From positions 52,435,631 through 52,499,630 of the forward strand of contig OX377206.1 of assembly GCA_947396885.1 (NCBI GenBank): a stretch of 64,000 nt of DNA. Direction: 5' to 3'. Positions 31,542-41,088 of the stretch are shown piece by piece. The translations under genes and the position numbers were made by a program. Each line of letters opens with the position of its first letter. The stretch's first letter is position 1. The notes under the pieces are model-generated. The model did no database searches, was not told where the DNA came from, and saw only the letters and a program-made list of their open reading frames with translations. Origin of the DNA: Heligmosomoides polygyrus polygyrus (lineage: Eukaryota > Nematoda > Chromadorea > Rhabditida > Heligmosomidae).

Positions 31542-33374
31542 ACAGGATTATAAACGACGGATATAAGGACTGGCTCACCGTAACCTTAGGCGTCGGGTAA
31601 GACGTCCATTGTGCAATCGCAGAACAAGGCTAGGGAAGGGACTCCAGGAATACACCGAGCGCAGAGCCACGCTAGGGAAGGGACTCCAGGGTGGTTACAG
31701 GGTACGGGTCAACCATGACTCATGTTTCGGCGGTTTCGTCGTGCCGTCGGCGCCCTCTCGATTAGAGATCCCGCTCTCCTGCCTCGCTGCATCTCTTCAC
31801 CGTTGCGCTAGAGTCCAGACGAAGGAGCGCCCCGCGCTTCTCTACCGCAGGCGAGATAGGGCAGCTCGAGGACTGCGCTTCATAAACCATTATTTCGCAT
31901 GCGAAGGATGTCGGTTAGGCGACCTCTCTTATCAGAAGCGTTGATGCGATGAGATAGTCTTGCCTTACCTTTTCGACTTTTTTAAAAGAATATCACGACA
32001 AGGACTATGGTATTAGTACTCGCAACCAGGGTTCCGGCTCAAAGGTGAGATCCGATGCCTGCTGTGTCGCGAGTTTGGGACGCGCCGTGTACTTGCCAGA
32101 ACGTCACAGTGGTGTGTTTGATTGGTTACACAAGGTCACACGCAAAGTACTGCGCGGCTTGGAATAGGTTATATCGCTTTTCTTGTGTAGACCAATGGGA
32201 TTTCAAGCCCGTTACTTCTCAAAACCGGGCTTCAGAACGCTTCGGAGATCAGTTACTGCAGTGCTGTGTGAACACATATTGGTTTTTATCTCAAAGAGAG
32301 GGCCTTTTTCGGAAGCTTTATCCTAAGGTTCATTGCTTCTAGCTGTATGCAAATGAGTATATTCTATCACTATCGTCTGTAAAAAGAAACAGACCTAAGG
32401 CTCCCAGAAAAAAGAAAGCTTAGGGGTCAGAGATCGGTCTTAAGAATTGTCATCTGTTCATAAACGAAAATGTTCGGCCCAAGGAGGACGAATAATAGAA
32501 TACCATGAGGATGATCCACTTAAGTTTGTTGCTTCCTGTCTTCCACTGGCATGTGCTTCCATGGAAACCTTGCCATTATGTAAGCAGGACCCAACGTTGT
32601 CTCCACCAATTTCTTTTTACAAATCCAGTGTTGCCAGACCTGCGTACCTTCACTAATTGATGTCTCTGTCGTGCCACTCAAAGCGCAGCAGCTTCCAGAC
32701 GATGGTTTCGTGACCTTTGGGAAGTCTGTAAGCTACGAAAGTTGCAACCCTCCTCCTTGAAACTCAGTCTTCTTGCACTGCACGCCTCCGCGACTGCTAT
32801 CGGTTATGGAGAAGCAGGTGACGAGAGGGTACTCTCATCCGTGCGCTCAGTCAGCTCACTCGTCCGGTAGCCGTCGGATCGCAGCCGGAGTGTCTGTTTC
32901 TCTGCGCTCTCGCCTCTCCGCTCGTCTGGTTGACCCGTGTCCTTAGACGCTCCAGGGTGTATACCATACAAGCTGCTCGTATGGAAACTGATTTCTTCGC
33001 TCAGGGGGAGTTCGCGGCTGGGTTCTGCGCTCTTCGAGCGCGGGGCCAGGCTAGGGAAGGGACTCCAGGGTGTGTGCCATAATGCTGATCGCATGAAAAC
33101 TGCTTTCGTCGCTCAGGGGGAGTCCGCGGCTGGGTTCTGCGCTCTTCGAGCGGCGAAATGCACACGGCTGAAACAATGCGCAAAAAACGCGCAACGTCTT
33201 GTAGACGACGAAACCTCCCATGTTTCAGACGCCGCGACGCCCGGGAACCGAATCCCCAACATCCCTCGCATGAAGAAACGCTCTACCTGCTGCACCATGA
33301 TCCACTTGCCCACGGTGCCATCGCGAGCGCCCTAAACATCAATCGGACGTCGCAACGTGGACGCCGACGCGCAT

Positions 33375-33670
33375 TCTCTAAAGGCCCGCACAGAGTTCTG
33401 CGGCAACGCCGCTCGCCGCTATGGTTAAAGGTCCCACAGAGTTCTGCGGCAACGCCGCTCGCCGCTATGGTTAAGGATAGGGCAGGGACGCCGCCGGCGG
33501 CGAGCTCTGCGTCTCTGCCCTATGGTTAAGCATAGGGCCGCGGCGCTGCCGCAGAACTCTGTGGGGCCTTTAAGGATAGGGCAGGGACGCCGCTGGCGGC
33601 GAGCTCTGCGTCCCTGCCCTATGATGAAGGATAGGGCAGCGGCAACGCCGCAGAAGTCTGGGAGGGCCTT
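33375..33670. repeat. GC-rich array of palindromic units
   Basis: Units such as ACAGAGTTCTGCGGCAACGC and GGATAGGGCAGGGACGCCGC recur two to four times in both directions over 300 bases. Several units are self-complementary (GCCGCCGGCGGC). The flanking CTAAAGGCCC and GGGCCTTAAGG suggest the border of a foldback element. Non-coding. Confidence 0.65.
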
Positions 33671-33675
33671 AAGGC

Positions 33676-34715
33676 CTATGTTATACTTCGGCGACGCTGT
33701 GTTATGCGGGCTGCTACGGACTGCGTATGGCCGGCAGCAGAGTCTTGCGGGTGTCGCGGACCCGCCATGACAGCGGCGGGTGGTGCGGCGCCGCGAGGGT
33801 CACTGTACGCAATACTGCGTACTTTTGCTGTAGTTGCGGCTTCTGAGAATGTCAGAGATGTAGTAAGCAAAACGCTCTTTCTTTTGTGAAGAAGCGTTTT
33901 CTATGAAACGTTAGGAGTTCTTGAATGTAAGCCCCGAAATCTAATAGAACACTCCTTATAACTCAACTGTTCTGTACCATTTTGCACTTACTCTCACTTT
34001 TGTCGTTCTAACTCCACTAAAAGTTCCTCGGTTGAAAAGAAGCTCGGAGATAACGTGGTAGCCCTTGTGATGACAGCATTCCCTCCGATACGTTGTTGAG
34101 TCCGGGCGGTCTGTCCGATTCAGTTATAGCTGATACTTGAAAAAACGGTCTGCTTTGTTGTTGCATTTGGGAAGGGTTTTCCCTAAACCTCACACGGCTA
34201 ACTTGTGGCTGAAGGCAACGATGGTTTTCCGTGCAATTAAGGTTACCTAATATCGTGCTAAGGCTTTTTTTGCATTACATTTTGAGTGCAGGATTCCATA
34301 CGGCTCCATTTGTCGACACTAGCGGTGATTATATTGTTGGTTGTCAAGCCCTTTTATGGACAGAAATTGCGCACCAACCTATTACATTCCTAGCATGTAA
34401 ATTCGTTTAAAAAAATGTTTCCAATAAATAAACCATTATCGACACCCATCTATCACGTCCCCGGCGGGTCTCACCCGCAGCTCCTGGCGCTGCGGGTGAG
34501 AGCCGCCGTGAACTGCGGCAGCCCTCGGGGACCTTTGCGTGCGGCGGCTCCGCGACAACTCGTCCGCGCCACGGCTTCCACCACAGTGGCAGCGTGGGTC
34601 CCACTGCGACGGGAGCGATATGGACGAGTTCTCGTGGTGCTGCCGCGAGACTCTGTAGAGGCCCTAACACTGCCGCCGACGTCGCCGATAACAGCGTCGC
34701 CCAAGTATAACATAG
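33676..34715. mobile_element. Repeat F, copy 2, with 25-bp terminal inverted repeats
   Basis: CTATGTTATACTTCGGCGAC at the left is matched by the complement of GTCGCCCAAGTATAACATAG region at the right, continuing for about 25 bp with one mismatch. Most of its body is colinear with copy 1 at 13848. This copy lacks the Tc1/mariner-like insertion and so shows the empty target near 34135. No clear target duplication, no coding frame. A foldback-type DNA transposon is likely. Confidence 0.72.
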
Positions 34716-34829
34716 GACTTAGCTAGGAGGCCGCAGACAGCAAAAGTCTGGTTACGGTGAGCCGGTCCTGATATCCGCCGTTTATAATTGTCTGATTCCA
34801 ACTGGATTATAACTCTAGAAACTGCAAAC

Positions 34830-34987
34830 CTGTTTCGAAGTTATAGTTTTGCCAGCGACGTTTTCCAGTTTGAATGACTGACTAAGCTTCCGTACTGGAG
34901 CTTCGCTAAGTTCACGTCCATTCTTTGAATCGTAGAAAAACAGCACAACGTCCCAGATATGTTCTAATGGAGTAGATTTGCTGCCAA
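34830..34987 (-). CDS. RUN-domain protein, downstream exon
   Basis: Minus-strand exon with acceptor TTCCTTATAG and donor GTTTGC at 34829-34824. It reads GSKSTPLEHIWDVVLFFYDS, then GRELSEAPVRKLSQSFKLEN and ends TITSKQ. This resembles the middle of RUN domains of the RUNDC1 type, where a tryptophan-aspartate pair and a RKLSQSF word are conserved. Together with the next exon the phase fits (GGC T / TT GGC). RUN domains bind small GTPases on vesicles; that role is inferred from the family. Downstream exons lie beyond the Mutator-like element and were not found. Confidence 0.7.
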
Positions 34988-35049
34988 CTATAAGGAAGCC
35001 ATGACAATAACAAACCAATTTTATGATTCAAATTCAAGGCTGAACTTAC
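34988..35049 (-). other. Intron of the RUN-domain gene (62 bp)
   Basis: Donor GTAAGT and acceptor TTATAG on the minus strand; splicing keeps the frame between the two exons. The length is typical of nematode introns. Confidence 0.7.
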
Positions 35050-35218
35050 AGCCTGTACCATTCCTAGCGACAAAACAGCCAACGCCGAGGGAAGACGGTA
35101 GAGATCGCTGAACTACCGTTTGGCTTAGCATACCGTGCTCCAAAAGTGCTTTCAAGGATGGACATAGCTGTCGCCTCACAACAGACACAACCTCCTCCTC
35201 TGATCTCTCGAAAATCTC
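35050..35218 (-). CDS. RUN-domain protein, upstream exon
   Basis: Begins after a good acceptor (TTATTTTCAG) and reads EIFERSEEEVVSVVRRQLCP, then SLKALLEHGMLS, SLGVGCFVARNGTG. The VRRQLCPSLKALLEHG segment is the opening helix of a RUN domain, where a cysteine-proline-leucine series followed by LLEHGL is conserved. No stop or frameshift is present in either exon, so this is likely a working host gene. Upstream exons were not identified with confidence; family assignment within RUN proteins (RUNDC1-like) is tentative. Confidence 0.72.
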
Positions 35219-36370
35219 CTGAAAATAAGAAACCACTACGCATAAAGAAAAGCAGTGAAGAATTCGTGACTTAACGATTTACTAAGACAAAAGCTACAAC
35301 AGTATATGAACATGAGCACTGAAAGTCATTCAGCAAGAAACGGTTTTTTTCGTTGACGATTTAAAACTCCAATCAAGAGACGGTATTCCTCATAACTTTT
35401 ATCAGAAGAAAACTTTTATCAGAAGATGAAATCGTGGCAGTAAACATTAGCGCAAATAAGCGGAAACGCACAACTGAGGATTTGCCAATGACATGTATGT
35501 CTAACAAGGCACTATAAATGATGTCGCACTCATTCATTGTCGCACTCACACACATCAGAAGGGAAGTGCTGGTAGGCAGCATATCTATTTACATTCGAAT
35601 GAAAGAAACTATGTAAGTGCATCGAAGCAAGGCGGAGAAGATAAGACCACGTAAGGGATGAAAGGAGAACTAAACAGAAACTACACAAAAGAAACAAAGA
35701 AGAGAACTTGAGAATTCGTGCGTTTTGCCATCGTCCTCCCGCGAGACTTTGTTTTATGCTCCTCCCTTGCCTCTTTATTGAAGAAGGGAAGCGCAAATAA
35801 ACTTGGTGAACACTGTCTCTGATCGATATTCGTAACTTCCATAACGCCGTACAGCTCAGCGAGAGAAGCACAGATCCCGCATTGCTTCTGCACTAACGAG
35901 GATGGCAGGCGAAATAGTTTTAGACAAAATGCTTCGACCGCTTCGCGCCATTACAGGCTTGAACCTATCTCGATGCATTAAATTATTATACTTTCCGACC
36001 GGGCGCGTCACTGGCGTCATAACCAAGAACGCAGCACGGAATTTAAAAAAGCAGAGGATTAAACACTCGATGTTCCACCACTAACTGATTGTAACGAGGT
36101 AGCTACCACTTGATACTGGTAAATCAGTAGCGAACGCTCACTTGCACACCCACTGCTGGTTTTTTTAGCTCGCAGTGAATGGGAACGAGAGCAAATCATA
36201 TGTAGTGGATACTTACTACTCATTTTGTTTTTCAGTCTTGGTTTCCTAGTAGAATCCAGAACGCTTACAGTACTTTATGCTATGAAATCTGTGTTTCGAA
36301 AGCCAAAACCTTGCACACCATATCAATGTAGCTAACTACGTAGACATTCACAATATGTTTGCCTAGCTAG
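35219..36370. other. Probable intron or 5' region of the RUN gene, no exon identified
   Basis: A minus-strand frame near 35862-36020 (MHRDRFKPVMARSGRSILSK, then AMRDLCFSR) is open without known homology. No further RUN-type words were seen. Otherwise A/T-rich. Confidence 0.3.
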
Positions 36371-37080
36371 CGGAGTTGTTGCGTCGTTTGCTAGCTAGTT
36401 ACTTTTTGACAGGTTTTCCTAGCGATCTGCTGCACCTCGGTGCAAAATTACAGGTCCACGCTCTGATTACATGGTCACAGGTCCTCGCTCCTCGTAGACA
36501 AAGAACCCCTGAAAAGGCTCAACAATGTCACCACCTCGTTCCTCACCAGAGAAGACCTCTACATGGGCCTCCTTGGCAAGAAACCTGGCCAATACCATGA
36601 ATTTTCATTGAAATGTAGAAGAAGTGGTCCGTACAAAATTATAGGTCCACTTGGGATTTTTCCACCCTCAAGGTTTTCCCCGCGCAAATTAACGTATAAA
36701 TAGGTCAAAAGTCAAGAAGTCTTCAAAGAAAAAACAATGGTTGGTCGTCCAAGAAAGTTATCTAGAAGTTATGGTAGTCGCCTGGTTCGGCCGGCTTCCA
36801 ACAGCACACTGAACTCGAACTTCCTACGACTTCTGCTAGACCTACCAGTATTGAAACGGACGATACTACGCAGCCTGAACTGCAGTTCACACATTGTTAA
36901 TCAACTTAGCGACAGTAGCGTAAGGAATCTTGCGTTACAACATCAATGTATGTTTACTTTCTTAAAGAAACGTTTCATTAACTACTGTTATGTGATCGTT
37001 ATGTGATCTACTCACGCAATAAAACTATTAAAATGTATTGGGCAATTAATAATTCCAATATTACATACGAACTTAACACA
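36371..37080. other. No gene recognised; one 22-bp direct repeat
   Basis: TTGCGTTACAACATCAATGT at 36932 recurs at 37445, bracketing the RT fragment below. This may be a target duplication or part of a duplicated leader. Open frames here have no known match. Confidence 0.3.
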
Positions 37081-37091
37081 ATAACATAAAA

Positions 37092-37400
37092 GTGTACACT
37101 GCTGACTTCAAGGATATGTTTACTAACTTTTCACATAAAGCTATACTTCATAAGGTTGCTTATCTGTTAAAAATATGCTTTAGCAACAGTCAAAAGAAGT
37201 TTGTGCTTGTAATGGATATAAGACGTTTTATACTGATGATACATGTGTCAAAAAGTATATACTATAACAGATATGATGTCATATATTTAGTAGATCACCT
37301 CCTAAGAAATAGCTACGGCATATTTGGAGAACTGATCTTTATCATCGTCTATCGTCTACGATGATGCTCAAGCCTTGAGAGCTCGGGAGGCGTGACGTTA
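37092..37400 (+). pseudogene. Reverse transcriptase fragment, Penelope/telomerase-like flavour
   Basis: Reads TADFKDMFTNFSHKAILHKV, where DFKDMFTN has the spacing of motif A in Penelope-like and telomerase-type reverse transcriptases. It continues with AYLLKICFSNSQKKFV and DVIYLVDHLLRNSYGIFGEL. About 20 bases after the frame ends, VYDDAQALRA in another frame could be a motif C (YxDD) joined by deletion. No GIY-YIG endonuclease is present. The class assignment rests on motif shape only. Confidence 0.4.
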
Positions 37401-37840
37401 CCATCGAACGCATAGCAGTTCTCCTCCACCTGTACAAAGACCGGTTGCGTTACAACATCAATGTATGTAAATAAACTCGCAATAAACTCTTGTCTCATCT
37501 CTTACACTCGCTCTCATATCCACTGAACCATCGCATCATTAGGACGTACGAGTCCTACGTCGTATCGTCGTATACATTTGGTGCAACGGCCTAACAAGCC
37601 TAAGTTCCCCGTGTCAAAGTGTAACAGCTTTGGGACCTGGAGCATAAAATCGGTCGAATGTAAGATCGCATTCTCTGAATCCAAGAGAATAAGTGTCCCG
37701 TTAAATACCTGGAGAACAAAGTCGATTCTATTCACGATCGCACTTTATAAACAAGAAAGTCAAGTTTCCCGTACGCTAAAAGTACCTCAAGCAGCCTCTT
37801 CTTTCCATAGCTAACAACATTAAAGAAGTATTTTTTTTAA
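37401..37840 (+). other. Leader/LTR-like region of BEL/Pao element 2
   Basis: Contains AATAAACTC twice near 37470 and a non-coding 300-base leader up to the gag ATG. An LTR seems likely but cannot be delimited without its partner. Confidence 0.35.
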
Positions 37841-39415
37841 ATGGCATTCCGTTCAAGGAAATCAGCAATCATATTGAGCTCAACCGCGCTTCATGATTTA
37901 GTAACGCGTTATAGAGAGCATGCAGATAGCCTAAACTGCGCAATTCAAAGTGAGTTTAACTATGAGAAATACAAACCTTCCATAGATGGCTTAGAAGAGC
38001 GCATAACAGAATTAAAAGAGGGTGAACAAGTACTCAAAACTTCAAGAACTTTCTATCGAGTTAAGGGATGAGTACATGAACTGCAAAGATAAAGCAGAGA
38101 AAAAAGAGTTAATGGTTGAATGAGGAAGTGGAGCGAGAATCCCAACTGCACAAGGTTACTGCAGAAGCCGTCGACCTTACATATAGTTTAAGGGCACGTG
38201 TTGACGAAATAAGATGCAGTAATGAAAGGAAAAGAGTCCAATTTGTGCACTGCTTTCAAAATAACAGTATAGTTGCTGTCACAGTTAGAACACACTCAGT
38301 GTTTCAAAGTAGCCAATCGAATTACGAAAACATTGAAGCTAATACAAGTACCGTAACAGTGCAGGTAGCGAAAACGCAGGCAGGTCAAGGAGTACACCGC
38401 TCCATAAAGGCTCCGGAGGTGTCCTTACCAAAATTTTTTGGTAATTCAGAGGACTTTTCAGAGTATTGGGCAGTTTTCGAGACTCTGGTTCATAAAAACG
38501 TTGAACTTCACGTAATCGAAAAGATCCTCCTGTTGAGGGAAAGCTTAAATGGTAGGGCAAAATCCGCCATACAAGGCATCCAGCCACTGCCGCATAACTA
38601 AGTATGGACGATACAAACGCTGAAGGATACTTACTGCGACTATTCAATAAATAGGTCACAAATTGCCCGAAAGCTGCTAAATTTAAGGCCAGCTGGTGAG
38701 TTTGCGAACAGCTACTCTTTAGTCCTCGGAAATATTCAGGTTTTGACTAACCAGATGGTATCTGCAAAATATGATGTTAGGTCTACATGTGATCCAATTT
38801 GGATCGAAACCATGCTGTCCAAGTTTCCTCATAGCATGTGCTCTTAGCTAGCAGAGCAGTGCACAATCAATCAATCGATGAACTCATGAGTGACCTCAAG
38901 AAAGAAATTGCCGTTGGGGTCTACATCGAGAACAGACTGGGCAATACAATCAATGGTGATGCCATCTCACACCACCTAGATATGACGCTCCGCGACCTCA
39001 ACTTTTGCAGCACTGGTAAACATGCGTCTTTGCAAAGCTGTTATTGACAAATCAACCCGTAGAAGAATTTTGAAGGAGCAAAACAAATGCTGGAAACGCT
39101 GCTCCTCACGGCACGACAGCTTTAACTGCCAAAAGCTGAACTGCACCGGATTTGGAAAAATACACCACGCATCAGTGTGCTTCAAAAAAGACCCTAAGGA
39201 GCCCAGACAAGGTCCTCCATGGAATTCATTGCGACGAGACTATCAAAACTGCAATTATTGCCCAGCAATTAATAATAATCATGCCGAAAATCATTGCTAT
39301 TGTACCAAAAATTTTACAAATCTTAGCACAGTTTCCGCTGAACCTCAAACTTTTAAACATCTGTCACCAACCAACAAATTAACTGTTGCAAATAAAAGGA
39401 GTTCAAGCGAATGAT
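37841..39415 (+). pseudogene. BEL/Pao element 2, gag and zinc knuckle
   Basis: Met at 37841 begins an N-terminal helical part (LVTRYREHADSLNCAIQSEF, YEKYKPSIDGLEERITELKE) shared with the minus-strand gag at 55087. A frameshift near 38060 and another near 38115 precede the DUF1759 core: VSLPKFFGNSEDFSEYWAVF, ETLVHKNVELHVIEKILLL. A stop (TAA) follows at 38599-38601; after it NQMVSAKYDVRSTCDPIW matches element 3. The knuckle reads CWKRCSSRHDSFNC, then CTGFGKIHHASVC, with one cysteine out of place. Decayed. Confidence 0.85.
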
Positions 39416-39534
39416 AGCTAAAAAAGTATGGAACCAATCACTGAAGCAAGGACCACCCATATCTAAACGTAAAAAGGGTGTCTATCAAGCAACCACGCCT
39501 GCCATGGGGAATGCCCTTTCGAGCGAACCTAGGT

Positions 39535-39600
39535 TCTCGAATTTTTTTCGAATATTCGAATAGTTTCGAATGCCTAAAATTCCGAATATTGGAACAGCGG
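39535..39600. repeat. TTCGAA-type short-repeat block 3
   Basis: Short remnant with TTTTTTCGAATATTCGAATAG and related words, like the blocks at 7215 and 15728. Confidence 0.5.
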
Positions 39601-39755
39601 TTCCGTTCGCGCAAGATATGGCGAATACGTTTGATGGGCTACCGTATGCCTATGTTCGGCTATCTTCTCACAGGTTGTCGCACAACAGGTGGACACTTGA
39701 TCTTTTTCTCCATTTTTCTCGCATTGCATCGACCTTTCTGAAGCTGATTAACGTA

Positions 39756-41088
39756 CAGCGCGCTTCAAAAATATATATCCACATCATAATTTGCCCATAT
39801 CTCGTTCCGTGTTTATTTCTGCGGGCCGCACTAGTTCCACCAGATTCCTCACAGTCGAAAATAACGAAAATAGGTAGGCACTCACTATCAGAAAAATTCG
39901 TCTCACACGAGAATCAGACTTTCTTGAAAAAATAGGACGTTTGGGTGTTTCAAAGGTATCTATCCACTTACGAAAAACAAATTTTTTATTAAATTGGAAA
40001 GTTGATCGGACCACTTTTTTCAACATCATACATCCTATTATATATGCTGTTGACAAGACTCTGGATGACTTTATCTTCGATAGTGTCCCAAGCAGTCAAA
40101 ATCGCCGCCACGTCATTGAACTGTCGGTTAATCGCGTAGGCTCGTTGAACCAAAGAGTCCCCACATGTTCACCATCGCGTTGAAGGGAGCAGAGAGGAAG
40201 GCTAGTCCGCTACTTGACTGTTGTGACGGTGAAGTCAGTCTTTGGTCGTCCTGGACACATGGAGTGCAGCGATGTCCTGTTGCAGAACATGTGTCTGGCA
40301 CCTCCTGCCTCTCATAAAAAGCAGAAGGCTAGACTCCAGTGCACCTTAACACTCCGGACTGTCCATGCGACACGACGAAGGACTAAGCTTCAGGTTTCTG
40401 CTGCTGCAAAAGCCGACCCATGTCCGTAATAATTCGCTTCGGAAGTGGCGACCACGGTCTCTCCGGTAATGTTGCTATCGATCGGGACCATTCAGACTGA
40501 AATATTCCTGTTGGTAAAGAAAGATGGAAAAAGATGAAAAAAAAAATAATCTGAGTGGACCCGATGGATACCGACATTACTGTAGAGACCTGCGTGAAGC
40601 CCTGTGGTCGCCACTTCGGAGGCTGATCATTCAGGACATCGGCGGTTTCAGCAGCAGCGTATCGCATGGATAGTCTGGTGTGTTATGGAGTACTAGCTTT
40701 CTGCTTTTCATGAGAGCGATGTGCTGCAGAACATGACTGGCAGTGTTCTGGAGCACATCGCTGGCCTGGACATATGGACTGCAGCAGGACACTGCTACAG
40801 TCCATGTGTCCAGGTCAGCCAAAGATTAGTCCCACCGTCACAACATTCAAGTAACGGACTAGCCGGCCCCTCTCCTGACTAAAACACGATCGAAAACATA
40901 TACGGACTCTTGGCTCAACGAGTCTACGCGAATAAGCGACAGTTCAATGACGTGGCTGTGATCTTGACTGTTTGGTACACTATCGAAGATAAAATCATCC
41001 AGAACCTTATCAACGGCATGCATAATAGCATTTGAGATCTTACAAGAAGTAATGGTGGTCCGATACACTTTCCAATTTAATAAAAAAT
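39756..41088. mobile_element. Palindromic Tc1-like element
   Basis: Left terminus CAGCGCGCTTCAAAAATA preceded by TA is a Tc1-like end, matching 55870-55893. From 39980 the sequence is one long inverted repeat: arms about 39980-40500 and 40553-41088 around a 53-base centre. Each arm carries the same transposase carboxy end in opposite directions (minus 40020-40190, plus 40880-41075). The right arm lacks its terminus and abuts BEL/Pao sequence. The element arose by inverted duplication, and cannot encode a full transposase. Confidence 0.8.
40876..41077 (+). pseudogene. Tc1-like transposase carboxy end
   Basis: Reads ENIYGLLAQRVYANKRQFND then TIEDKIIQNLINGMHNSI, corresponding to the last quarter of Tc1 transposases, including the position of the DDE glutamate in the ENIYG block. 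An internal stop is present before this in SPD-stop-NTIEN. The mirror copy at 40020-40190 on the minus strand encodes FNDVAAILTAWDTIEDKVIQ. Confidence 0.8.

Larger units (their letters stand above)
31542..34793. mobile_element. Mutator-like element (3,252 bp), non-autonomous, with nested repeats
   Basis: Termini are inverted repeats of about 44 bp; the shared part includes ATTATAAACG and GGCTCACCGTAACC. The two ends match the two ends of the MITE at 19273 in the same left-right sense. The exact 9-bp duplication supports the Mutator (MULE) superfamily. No transposase is visible. The interior carries five or more GGGACTCCAGGGTGTG motifs, a GC-rich array at 33375 and repeat F copy 2. It lies inside an intron of the RUN-domain gene, 27 bases from the splice donor. 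Confidence 0.82.

Noticed and set aside
33375..33670. CRISPR-like array
   Set aside because: Units vary in length and direction and are palindromic with no constant spacers; the genome is eukaryotic.
36371..36640. Integrase carboxy-terminal domain (SGPYKIIG)
   Set aside because: One short word only, with no supporting motif nearby.
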